DNA from: Kaistella montana
GTDB lineage: Bacteria; Bacteroidota; Bacteroidia; Flavobacteriales; Weeksellaceae
Assembly (NCBI RefSeq): GCF_024436175.1
Contig: NZ_JANFQP010000001.1
Span: 868,001-932,000, forward strand
Length of the DNA: 64,000 nucleotides
Direction: 5' to 3'
The position numbers and the translations under genes are program-made. Below the pieces are notes generated by a model, which was not told the DNA's origin, did no database searches, and worked only from the letters and a program-made list of their open reading frames with translations. This document shows, piece after piece, positions 51,663-61,171 of this stretch. Within the stretch, counting starts at the first letter, position 1. Each line of letters starts with the position of its first letter.

Positions 51663-53441
51663 TTAGAAACTAATCTTTACTCCTCCCAAAAACTGTGCTC
51701 CCAAAACTTTGTATCCTTTGAAAGTCTGATAGTTGGTGTTCAGTAGATTATTTCCGAGTGCAAAAATACTGAAATTTTTGTGAACTTTGTACTCTGCAGA
51801 TAGATTTAAATCAGCAAAACCGCCGATTTTATCGTTTTTATCTTCTGTTTCAAGATATACATTTGGAGTAGTTCCGGCTTCGGTGAATGAAAAAGAGTTT
51901 GTCGTTTTGTCGGTACTGAAAATAGCTTTTGCACCGAGGTTCAGTTTTTTACCCAACAAGGAGTATTTTCCGCCCAAAGATGCGACTACCAAAGGTTTAT
52001 TGTAAATATTTTCGTTATTGTCGAGGTTGTATTTTGCGAAACTCAATTCACCATCCAAAACCAAATTTGCCAACGGGAAATATTGGATGCTTCCTTTCAC
52101 TTCGCTCACCGTTCCGTTGTCGTAAGCTGCAGAGAAGGTGTTCGCAAAGTTATATGGAGAGCGGTTTAGCGAGAAATCATTATTGAATAAACTGTTTGCT
52201 TTGAAGAAAAGAATATCGTTCATTTTTGCAAAGCCCGCACTTACATCATATTTAATGCTTTGATCCACATCACCTCGAATTCCGAAATAAAATTTGTATT
52301 TCGTTTCCGTCGGTCTCAATTCCTGATCGGAAACCAAATAAGGATTTTCCTCCAACAAATTGGCGTAGGAATTCAGTTTCAAACCACCATCTACACCTCC
52401 ATAAAACTTAAATTCATCTGCCGCAGCGATTTGCACTTCCGCTTTCGGGAACCAATAAGTTTTGTTGTTTTTAGCTTCTTCTGTTAAAAGATTGCTGTTA
52501 TTTTTTCCATTTAGGAATGAAAAACCGGAACCGACCATCAAATAAGATTTTCCTTTAAAGAAGGTTAGTTTCGGAGATAAAGTTGCATTAAAATAGTTTG
52601 AGGTATTATCATTTAAAAGTGAAAATTCAGAGTTGATGGTTTCTAAATTGATTCCCAAATCTGCATTCATCGTCACCTCATCCATTGGAATTTCCACACC
52701 ATGCTTGGAAAGGTTCACCAATAATTCCGCCTGAGCTTCCTTCGCATCAAACTTATCCGTTAAAATGGAAGATTTCAAACGAACATCATTCAGAATATTG
52801 TTGGAATAAAAATCATAATACCCATTAACCTTGAAACGGTTGGTTTTCTGTTGCAAATCGATATCAGCAGCCGGAGTTAATGCATAAATTCCGTAATAAT
52901 TGTAATCATTCAAACCGAAATCTGCATTGATGTTGAATTTTCCTTTTTCGCCAAAAGCATTCAAATACGCGCCGATATTTGCAGAACTTTGGCTAGAATC
53001 CCAGTTGTATTCCTTCTTCAACCCGTTGGTGGAAAGGAAATGCAAGTCTGCACCTACTTCTATTTGATTTTCAAGTGTGGTTGAAATATTTCCGTCAGCA
53101 AGTATTTTACCGAAATTTCCCATTCCGAGTTGGAAATAATTATTCTGATAATCAGCATTGAATTTTGGAGAGATATCTTCGCCCTGAATGGTAGAAGTTT
53201 TGAAATCGGAAGCCGCCGGAACATCGGTGATATTGTATTTCAGGTTCAGCGAATCCTGGGTTTTCTTTTCTTTCGGTGGATAATTTTTCTCCGCAGTAAC
53301 CGATGTTTTTTTCTTTTCTATTTTCTTTACTTCGGGTTCGCGTTTGCGATCCAGGATTAGTTTTTCCTCCTTAATTTGAGAAAATGCAACCTGAGAAATC
53401 CCTAAAAACAATATGGATAATATCTGAACTTTCTTTTTCAT
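51663..53441 (-). CDS. TonB-receptor-like outer membrane beta-barrel protein
   Basis: A 592-residue exported protein (signal ending VAFSQ) with a proline- and lysine-rich linker and then only barrel-type sequence, closing with FSIFALGNNLLNTNYQTFKGY and a final FLGGVKISF, as in TonB-dependent receptors. No plug domain or TonB box is seen. Lies 61 bases after the large TPR gene on the same strand, so the two may work together in the envelope. Confidence 0.78.
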   Translation of the reverse strand: MKKKVQILSILFLGISQVAFSQIKEEKLILDRKREPEVKKIEKKKTSVTAEKNYPPKEKKTQDSLNLKYNITDVPAASDFKTSTIQGEDISPKFNADYQNNYFQLGMGNFGKILADGNISTTLENQIEVGADLHFLSTNGLKKEYNWDSSQSSANIGAYLNAFGEKGKFNINADFGLNDYNYYGIYALTPAADIDLQQKTNRFKVNGYYDFYSNNILNDVRLKSSILTDKFDAKEAQAELLVNLSKHGVEIPMDEVTMNADLGINLETINSEFSLLNDNTSNYFNATLSPKLTFFKGKSYLMVGSGFSFLNGKNNSNLLTEEAKNNKTYWFPKAEVQIAAADEFKFYGGVDGGLKLNSYANLLEENPYLVSDQELRPTETKYKFYFGIRGDVDQSIKYDVSAGFAKMNDILFFKANSLFNNDFSLNRSPYNFANTFSAAYDNGTVSEVKGSIQYFPLANLVLDGELSFAKYNLDNNENIYNKPLVVASLGGKYSLLGKKLNLGAKAIFSTDKTTNSFSFTEAGTTPNVYLETEDKNDKIGGFADLNLSAEYKVHKNFSIFALGNNLLNTNYQTFKGYKVLGAQFLGGVKISF

Positions 53442-53502
53442 AAATTCTTTTATCTAATTTTTTGCAGCCGCTTTTTTCAGCACGTGCAATTTGATATTTT
53501 TC

Positions 53503-56463
53503 TTATTTAATAAGCTTTTTTACTTCTTTCGCTTCGGCAACAACCTCCGGGAAATCCTGATAATTCGCAATAATCTGGTCAACGGTATAACTCGCTTGAT
53601 AATTATCTTTAAGTCCGATGTAGTTTTTCGCCATCAACACCAAAGCTTTTGCGCCCCAATATTCTTCGGAAGCATAATTATTAGCCAATTTGAAGATGGT
53701 TTCGTTGGAAGTTTTGAAAGCTTTTGCTTTGTTTTGATAGAATGCTTTCGCATACAATGCTTCTGCAGCTACTTCGGTATTGGTCGATTTTTCCAAAGCA
53801 GTGTAAGCTGATTTTGCTTCGTTGTCTTTTCCTTTATTCATCAAGCTTCTAGCTTTAATGACCTTCGCCATTTCCATTACCGCAGTAGAATTTTTAGGAT
53901 TTGTCAGAACCATATCTGCATAGCTTTCTGCTTTCGCAAAATTCTTTTCGTCTGCATAGATCTTCATCAATTCCAAGTTAGCGAAGTTTTTCACATTCAC
54001 ATTGGTGGAAGCAGCGAGTTGTTCCAAATAGATTTTCGCTTCAGCAGTATTATTTTGATCTAGGTAAATTTGGGCAATTCTGGTTTGCGCATCTTCCTGA
54101 TAATCGTTCTGAACATGAGCAACTTCCTGTAAAACCAAAAGCGCTTTTGCTGAATTTTTAGTTTGGTAATAACTTTCACCCAATTCGTATTGAGCTTGGT
54201 AAAGCCCATCTCCGGTTGGGTTTTGGGTTAAATATTTCTCGTAAAGCGGAATGGCTTTAGCATAATCTTTCGCTGCGTAATAGTTTTTCGCGGAAGTCAG
54301 GTTGATTTCATCCAACTCGGAAGCATCAATTCTTACGCCTAAACTTTGTGCAAAACTTTGGTAACCCGCAATGTCGTTATTCTTCACAAATATCGGTCGG
54401 GAAGCTTGAACTATTTTGCTTGCGTACGCCGTATTTTTATATTGGTTTCCTAAAGATCTCAATTCAGAGAGCGCTTTGTCGTTTTGGTTAAGGTCGATGT
54501 AATTCTGTGCACGGTAAATTTGTGCATTTGCGACCAAATCTTTATCCGAACTGCTTCTGATGACCTGTGAAAAATATTCATTGGAGTTGCTGAAATCATC
54601 GTTTGCAGCGTAAGCCGTCGCGATTTCATATTGTGCATCGTCTGTATATTCGGAATCTTTGTACTGATTGAGCAGTTTTTTCAACTCTGCGATTTTGGCA
54701 ACGGTATCCCCTTTAAAACCAAGAGCCATCGCTTTTTGGAACAAAGTATAATCGTCTGCATTTTCGGCTTTATCATAAATGGCAATCGCTTCATTCAACT
54801 GATTATCCGCATAATAAGTATCTGCCAACCGAAGTTCCGCATCATTTTTAAACTCCGGTTTTGGGTTTTTCAGGTATTCCGTGAAATATTGCTTGGCTTT
54901 ATCGAAGTTTTTCGCTTTAAAATAAGCATACCCCAAATCGTAAGGAAGTTGCTGCTTTTCAGCAAAATCTTCATTCAATAATCTCTCATAGCGCACAATT
55001 GCGGAAGGGTAATTGGCCTTCTGGTAATAGGTTTGAGCCAACCAATATGTTGCGCGAGTGTTGTATTCTTTATTGATATTGAACTCCAAACTTCTCAGGA
55101 AATAATGTTCCGCTTCGTCGAAATTTCCTTTGTTAAATTCTTCAGTTCCTAAAAGAAAAGAAACTTCCTGATCGATTTTATTGAGTTCCGGTGTGGAATT
55201 CGGCATTTTATCGATGGCGCTCAATGTTCCTTTAAAATCCCCTGAATACAAATAAGATTTCACCAAAAGTGATTTCAATTCTTGGGTATCTGCACTTTTC
55301 GGGTATTTATTGATAAAATTCTGAATGACAATTGGTGCCGATTCAAAAGGGTTTCCGATATCATAGCTGAGTTTTGCATATTGCAAATGCGCCAGTTGCT
55401 GAACTTTAGCATCATAATTCATCTGATAAGCCGACCGGAATGCTGAAAGCGCTTCTTGCTTTTTGCCCACAGAAAGATAAGCGTTCCCCAACTGATAATA
55501 CGCATTCTGCGAAGTGGCCGAATTGCTGTTGATGAGCTGATTGTAATAAGAAACCGCCTCGTCATATTGCTTCAATTGTGCGGCTACAAATCCCATTTCG
55601 TATAAATCGTTTTCAGATGGCGCCGATTTACTCTCCAAATAGTTTTTCAAATGCGGATAAGCCGAAGAATAATCGCCTTTCATGAAATAACTTTCCCCGA
55701 TAATCTTGTGAACTTCCGCTTTATATCCCTCAGAAATCGACTCGCCAAAAAGAGAATTTCCTTCATTGATGGCTCTGTCGTAATCTTTATCATTAAAATA
55801 CATCTGCACATAGTAAGGTTTTACCAAATGTGCGTATTTTTCGTTGTCTTTTATTTGATCAAAAAAAGTAAACGCCTTATCGTTTTGCTTATCTGCGTAA
55901 TACAAATGACCCAACATGTAGGCGATGTCATTTTTATCACTTTCTTCGGCATTTTTATACGCTTCTTCCAACGCTTCAATCGCACCAGCGGAATCACCGG
56001 TCATGAATTTCGCATAACCCAATTTCATGATATATTGGGTGTTTTCTTCCCTTGAAAGCTGGTATTGATTGACTTTTTGAAGCGTTTCTAATGCTTTGTC
56101 AAAATCTTTTTGAGCTAAATAATAATCCGCCAACGGAAGATTGGCCTGCGCAAAAAAGGCAGAGTTCGGATATTCTTTAATGAAGGCATCCAAACCTTGT
56201 TCAGCATGGTTTTTTCTCAGAATCACTCCGATTACGTTATCGAAAAACTGCGATGCCTCTTTTCGGGAATTAGAAAGCGCTCCGTTGTAGAAATACTGTC
56301 GTGCGTATTCGAACTGAGCGGCGTTGTAGATTTTATTTTGGTAAAGATTTTCAGCAAGACCATAACGGTAGTTTTCGCGGTCACTGAAATATTGAGATTG
56401 CTGAGCATCGGAAAATCCATAATAGAAAATCGCGGTGGCAATGATGATGTTTTTTGACTTCAT
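53503..56463 (-). CDS. Large tetratricopeptide repeat protein
   Basis: A 986-residue exported protein (signal ending SDAQ) made of about 25 TPR-like units of some 34-37 residues, for example AKFMTGDSAGAIEALEEAYK and YQLGNAYLSVGKKQEALSAF. Such YbgF/BamD-like scaffolds bind partners in the periplasm or at the outer membrane. Followed by the barrel protein gene. Specific partner unknown. Confidence 0.85.
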   Translation of the reverse strand: MKSKNIIIATAIFYYGFSDAQQSQYFSDRENYRYGLAENLYQNKIYNAAQFEYARQYFYNGALSNSRKEASQFFDNVIGVILRKNHAEQGLDAFIKEYPNSAFFAQANLPLADYYLAQKDFDKALETLQKVNQYQLSREENTQYIMKLGYAKFMTGDSAGAIEALEEAYKNAEESDKNDIAYMLGHLYYADKQNDKAFTFFDQIKDNEKYAHLVKPYYVQMYFNDKDYDRAINEGNSLFGESISEGYKAEVHKIIGESYFMKGDYSSAYPHLKNYLESKSAPSENDLYEMGFVAAQLKQYDEAVSYYNQLINSNSATSQNAYYQLGNAYLSVGKKQEALSAFRSAYQMNYDAKVQQLAHLQYAKLSYDIGNPFESAPIVIQNFINKYPKSADTQELKSLLVKSYLYSGDFKGTLSAIDKMPNSTPELNKIDQEVSFLLGTEEFNKGNFDEAEHYFLRSLEFNINKEYNTRATYWLAQTYYQKANYPSAIVRYERLLNEDFAEKQQLPYDLGYAYFKAKNFDKAKQYFTEYLKNPKPEFKNDAELRLADTYYADNQLNEAIAIYDKAENADDYTLFQKAMALGFKGDTVAKIAELKKLLNQYKDSEYTDDAQYEIATAYAANDDFSNSNEYFSQVIRSSSDKDLVANAQIYRAQNYIDLNQNDKALSELRSLGNQYKNTAYASKIVQASRPIFVKNNDIAGYQSFAQSLGVRIDASELDEINLTSAKNYYAAKDYAKAIPLYEKYLTQNPTGDGLYQAQYELGESYYQTKNSAKALLVLQEVAHVQNDYQEDAQTRIAQIYLDQNNTAEAKIYLEQLAASTNVNVKNFANLELMKIYADEKNFAKAESYADMVLTNPKNSTAVMEMAKVIKARSLMNKGKDNEAKSAYTALEKSTNTEVAAEALYAKAFYQNKAKAFKTSNETIFKLANNYASEEYWGAKALVLMAKNYIGLKDNYQASYTVDQIIANYQDFPEVVAEAKEVKKLIK

Positions 56464-56786
56464 TTATTCCTTATTTTCAGAAAGGTTTTTATGGAGGTCT
56501 ATTCTATTTAAGAAAAAAACTCTCCACATTAAGTCAACGAAAATAAAGAAAACTTATTGCCTACACAAGAAAAATCACTTATTGTGGATATGTGGATAAG
56601 TGTTGTTTCTGATGTAGGAAGTATGATGTATGATGTAAAAAGTACATTGTACTAAGTATTCAAATCCGCAAAATCCGCGAGAGTAATAAAAACCTCTCGC
56701 AGATTTTACGAATTTAGCAGATTCTCTTGGTGTCTTTGTTTTAAAAAATCTTTTTTCTTTCCTCTTTCTTCTTACCTCTAAAAAAA
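56464..56786. other. Intergenic repeat-like region
   Basis: No gene accepted. Contains GATGTA-rich short direct repeats near 56610-56640 and an inverted repeat CGCGAGAG / CTCTCGC around 56676-56702 embedded in sequence resembling scattered flavobacterial intergenic repeats. Confidence 0.45.
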
Positions 56787-59700
56787 TCAATTCCTGTTCT
56801 TCAACAATACCCAGCCTTGTCTTTGTTCCGATTTTTGAGTGAGGGTATCAAACCATACCACGTTGTACCAATAAGTTCCGGTTGGTAAGGCGCGACCGTT
56901 GGATTTGCCATCCCAAACAAACTTCTTATTATTTTGAGATTCGAATACTTTGTTGCCATAGCGATCGACAATTTGGATGGTGAAACTTTCCATTTTATCG
57001 AGGTTTTCGATGGTCCAAGTATCGTTGATTCCGTCTCCGTTCGGGGTGAAAGCATTGTGAATTTTAATGAAATAAATGGTTTTTGGTTCACCCAAACATC
57101 CCGTTGCCGATTCCACTTGCACCGTATAGGAACTGGCGGTTGGATTCATCAGTGTTGCAGTAGGTTGACCTACCCCATTGAAATAATATCGATAAGGTGC
57201 TGCGCCTCCAGAAGCAATCACTTCAATGGAATTGTTAGTTTGGTTGATAAGGTCTATTTTTGGTTGATTTTCATCTGAAACCGTAAAATTATGAGTGTAA
57301 GTACAGCCAAGAGAATTGGTTAACTCCACTGAATAATTTCCAACTTTTGTAATTGATACTGTTTGAGAAGTCTCACCAGTACTCCAAGTTCTAAAGGGAT
57401 TTTCTGTTCCTGCATCAATCGTTAAAGTTTCTCCATAGCAAATGTAATATTTACTTTGTAAAGTGGAAGATAGTGTAGGAGTATTTACTTTGAGATTAAT
57501 TTTCCCCGTTGAGAGACAAAAACCAGGAATACTGATTCGTGCATAAACGGTTTGTGAAAAAGCAATTTCGTTGGTATAATTTACAGCAATTGGCTGGGTG
57601 AAATTCTCGTCTTTAAAATATTCAAAAATGGCGTTGGAATTTGTATTGAAATCAGCTTTTTTTGAATTCAAATCGAAGGAAATTTTCCCATCAAAGTCGG
57701 TATCGCAAACTAAAAAATCAGTTTCAAATTTTAATAAAGGAGTATTTGAGCCTTTAACAAATGTAACCGTTTGAAGATCAGAAACGCAACCAGTAGTTTT
57801 ATCTTTTATGAAAAACTTCACTGTTTTTGGTAGTATTGAAACATCAAAAGTAATAGATAGAGGATTACCAAATTCATCAGTAAATGTATATTGGTTTGAA
57901 TTATTGATTACCGCATTCTGAAAATCAGCTAATGAATAATTCAATTCTTCACAAATCACCAACTGAGATAAAATAGAAGTAGGTTTTGGGTAATAACTTA
58001 AATTAAAAATAACCGTACCAGAGCAAGTGGAATTATATTTTAACGTGATTTTAGGTTTAAAACCAAAAACAGTAGGGTCATAATTTTCATACTGATCTTT
58101 GGTCAGTAAAGTGCCGTTTTCAGCTAAATATTCGAAGACATAATTTATTTTGGAATCTACGGACTCCAACAGATCTGTTATATTTTGAGATAAATTAAAT
58201 TTCTCTCCTGCACATTTTTTTAAATTAATACCTAAAGGATTTTTGAATTTTGGTGTATTATAAACATATAATGTAATGATAGGGAAAGCATCCGCAACAC
58301 AATTTGTACTATTATCTACCACTCTTATGTAGAGAGTCGTTTCTCCCATTCCGCTCCGATAAGCTGATGCATTTAGAATAGGATTGTCTCCTTTTTTTGC
58401 ATCCTCTAAGTTGAAATGATAGCTTATGGTAACATCTCCATTATTTACTAGATTATCAAATAAAGCATGCAAGTTGTAAGTTTGGGAACTCGCACATTGT
58501 TGTAAATTAGGATCGTTGGGGCTGGGTTGGTTAGCTATTACAGAGGGAAAGAAATCAAAATTAAGTTTTACTCTACTTTCACAATTAAAATTGGCAGCTG
58601 ATAATTTAACAAAAATAGAATTATTAGTTTTTGGATTTACAGGATTGGTATTAAATGTTGTTCCATCTGTAGAAAAAGTCACATCATACACACTTCCTGG
58701 ATAAAAGGTGTTTTTAAAATCAGTGGTTGTATAACTGGTGATATTATCACATAATTTATTAGAAGTTAAAACTTTACCATTTTCCGGGAAAGAGAGGTAA
58801 GAAATACTAAAAATGGATGTAAGGTTACAAGATGGGGTGATACCTGAATTTGTAGTAGCGTGTAGGGTTAGATTTTTGGTCTGTCCAGAATTTAAATTAA
58901 TTGTAGTAATCGGAGTTGTAGAACCAGATTCAGTAAAATAATAGGTATAATCTGGACCAGTCGGATAGTCAGTTTCGGAAGCTAAATTAAATGTTTTCGA
59001 TGGTAAATTCAGTTGATCACACCTGTAAATAGTCTTATTGGCACTAAGAAATGGTGGTAAAACCGAGCTAATACTCACTGATTTCATATCAGAATCCTCG
59101 GTGCAGTTGGTCGTACTATTTTTCACCCGAACAAAGTAACTGCCGTTTCCAACTGTAATGCTAGTTCCCGTTTGCAGAAAAGTAGGATCCGTGGTAGAAT
59201 GCCATTCATAAGTGAGATTCGGATCGGGATTAATCACGCTTATTTTCGCGGGATTTCCACATCCGGAAGAATAATCTGGATCTGTGATCTGTGCTTTTTT
59301 AAGCTGATTAAAAGTGACCGTTTTCGTTTCCGGGTCACCGACTTGATGTTGGAATTCATCAAAATAAGTGACTTCCACTTTTAGGATATCGCCATCATTT
59401 GGAACAAAATTGGAAAGTGTGGAACTCGTTTCAGACAGCGGTGTAGCGTTTTTGTACCATTTGAATTGTGGTGTGAGGTTTTGATTTGGTTTAAAAACCC
59501 ATACCACACCTTCGCTGTTCCAAGATCCATTGTTATAATTAAAGGCATTATTGCTATGTTGTGGAACTTTAAATTTTGTAGCATTCTCATTCTGAATTCC
59601 AAGAATCGCGTTATATGAATATTCTGTTTTATTATTCACATAAATTACAATTCTGCCGTCCGCAAAAAGAATAATATTGCTGTAATAAGAGGTGCTTGAA

Positions 59701-60353
59701 TTTAAACCAGTTCCATTGGTGCGGATCTGATTCTGAAAAGAAACCATTAATGCCTGTACCCCTCCTATGCTGAGGTTTTTATAGGAATGATTAACACTTG
59801 AATTCTGTGATTTAGGTACCAAATCGGTATAACCAAAAAAAATCTGTGCGAGATTCAGTTCTTGCTTAGAAGGAGATTTATAAACTTTGTTGTAATCCGT
59901 AGAAGGCAAAACGGAATAACCATTATATCCCGATATTCCACTAAAAGTTCGGTCGGTGTAAATGTTGGGATCTTTTAAGAAATCAAGTGTAGGATCGTTC
60001 GTAAAAACCAATCTTCCGTTGCTTCCCATTACTACTTTAGTGTATGTTTTACCATAAAAGCTAAAGAAAAATCCAATAGGAAACGCTTCGCTGAATTTAT
60101 TGCTTCCTGCTGCATCAAAATTGATGGGCGTGCTTCCTGCCGAAAAGGGATAATTGGACGGAAGGTCTTTGGTTATGGCATAATCCCCAGTCGAAGTCGC
60201 CACCGCGTCTACTTTCAGCTTAAATTTTTCATCTGTACAGAAATACTGCTTATCGGGATAGTTTACATTCGTATAAGGATTATAAAGATTAACCGACTGC
60301 GCAAATCCATTGATCAATAAAAGAACAAATAATATCATGTATATTCTTCTCAT
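56787..60353 (-). CDS. T9SS type B sorting domain-containing surface protein
   Basis: A 1188-residue secreted protein from the ATG at 60353 (MRRIYMILFVLLLINGFAQ). Repeated Ig-like modules in the middle, each with paired cysteines, and a C-terminal gliding-motility-associated domain (HNAFTPNGDGINDTWTIENL, then IQIVDRYGNKVFE and LPTGTYWYNV), the type B signal for export by the type IX system. Likely a cell-surface adhesin. Proof that the organism family uses type IX secretion. Confidence 0.93.
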   Translation of the reverse strand: MRRIYMILFVLLLINGFAQSVNLYNPYTNVNYPDKQYFCTDEKFKLKVDAVATSTGDYAITKDLPSNYPFSAGSTPINFDAAGSNKFSEAFPIGFFFSFYGKTYTKVVMGSNGRLVFTNDPTLDFLKDPNIYTDRTFSGISGYNGYSVLPSTDYNKVYKSPSKQELNLAQIFFGYTDLVPKSQNSSVNHSYKNLSIGGVQALMVSFQNQIRTNGTGLNSSTSYYSNIILFADGRIVIYVNNKTEYSYNAILGIQNENATKFKVPQHSNNAFNYNNGSWNSEGVVWVFKPNQNLTPQFKWYKNATPLSETSSTLSNFVPNDGDILKVEVTYFDEFQHQVGDPETKTVTFNQLKKAQITDPDYSSGCGNPAKISVINPDPNLTYEWHSTTDPTFLQTGTSITVGNGSYFVRVKNSTTNCTEDSDMKSVSISSVLPPFLSANKTIYRCDQLNLPSKTFNLASETDYPTGPDYTYYFTESGSTTPITTINLNSGQTKNLTLHATTNSGITPSCNLTSIFSISYLSFPENGKVLTSNKLCDNITSYTTTDFKNTFYPGSVYDVTFSTDGTTFNTNPVNPKTNNSIFVKLSAANFNCESRVKLNFDFFPSVIANQPSPNDPNLQQCASSQTYNLHALFDNLVNNGDVTISYHFNLEDAKKGDNPILNASAYRSGMGETTLYIRVVDNSTNCVADAFPIITLYVYNTPKFKNPLGINLKKCAGEKFNLSQNITDLLESVDSKINYVFEYLAENGTLLTKDQYENYDPTVFGFKPKITLKYNSTCSGTVIFNLSYYPKPTSILSQLVICEELNYSLADFQNAVINNSNQYTFTDEFGNPLSITFDVSILPKTVKFFIKDKTTGCVSDLQTVTFVKGSNTPLLKFETDFLVCDTDFDGKISFDLNSKKADFNTNSNAIFEYFKDENFTQPIAVNYTNEIAFSQTVYARISIPGFCLSTGKINLKVNTPTLSSTLQSKYYICYGETLTIDAGTENPFRTWSTGETSQTVSITKVGNYSVELTNSLGCTYTHNFTVSDENQPKIDLINQTNNSIEVIASGGAAPYRYYFNGVGQPTATLMNPTASSYTVQVESATGCLGEPKTIYFIKIHNAFTPNGDGINDTWTIENLDKMESFTIQIVDRYGNKVFESQNNKKFVWDGKSNGRALPTGTYWYNVVWFDTLTQKSEQRQGWVLLKNRN

Positions 60354-60469
60354 TCCGAAAGTGTTTGCCCAAAAATACAATTTTTATTAGAAAGAGAGGG
60401 CGACAAATTACTTTCAGGCGAGTGATCTGGCTTCAACTTACAAACCTAAAACAAACACCACTTAAGGGT

Positions 60470-60566
60470 TAGATTCGAATCAAACAGCATTTTCCTTCGA
60501 ATCAGCTTCGGAAAAGGTACCTTTTTTCCGAAGCCAACTGCTATCTGATTCGAACGTGATTCGAAC
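60470..60566. repeat. Palindromic block with TTCGAA units
   Basis: Four TTCGAA units at 60474, 60496, 60549 and 60560 flank a strong palindrome GCTTCGGAAAA-GGTACC-TTTTTTCCGAAGC. Spacings are multiples of 11 on each side. Can form a large cruciform. No gene nearby. Confidence 0.7.
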
Positions 60567-60803
60567 ACAAGCCTAATTTCCCCTTCTATTTTGTCAATAA
60601 AAATCAAAAATATATAATGTATAGCAGAAGTATTGTGATCTGCTTAATATGCAAAATCTACAAGAAATATCATCGCTATATTCTTCAAGTACTCCTGCTA
60701 ATTTTTCAAAAAAACGCCATGCGAAAAGAGAGAAGCATTATTCAAAGGGGCAAAAATACCGCTGTTTACTAGTACAGAAAACAGGAGATTAGCTCAATAT
60801 TTT

Positions 60804-60955
60804 CGATGCCGAAAAAGACCGTTTTTGCCGTTTTTGCCGAAAAAGACTGTTTTTGCCGAAAAGGGAGGTTTTTGCCGTTAGGAGGTTAGTGCCTTTATGG
60901 TGGGCTAGGACTGGGCTTTGCCTAGGCTTTAACAAGGGGGAAATTAGGCTTTGGA
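60804..60955. repeat. Inverted copy of the 18.8-kb repeat block
   Basis: Reverse complement of 18818-18962: a 19-base repeat with TTTTTGCCG units (60831-60880) followed by a core of 52 bases identical to 18835-18886. The rest of 60381-61171 has no visible gene. Confidence 0.85.
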
Positions 60956-61171
60956 AAAAAGAAAGATTTTCGACTAGAGATAAAACATCAGACAATGATT
61001 TGTCTTAAAATAACTATACACATTAATAACATACATTCAATCCGTCAAATCAATTTTTTAGGCATGTATTTTCAATAAACATCAGTTAATAATGAAGTGT
61101 CTATTTAAACGCATTTGCTATAAAAATTATGTTATTGCGTGAATAATTCTTAAATTTACAAAAAATTACAT

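Noticed and set aside
56575-56790. Open frame of 71 codons between the TPR gene and the T9SS gene
   Set aside because: Located in repeat-like intergenic DNA; low-complexity product.
60720-60773. 17-codon frame before the composite repeat
   Set aside because: Too short and without any supporting signal.
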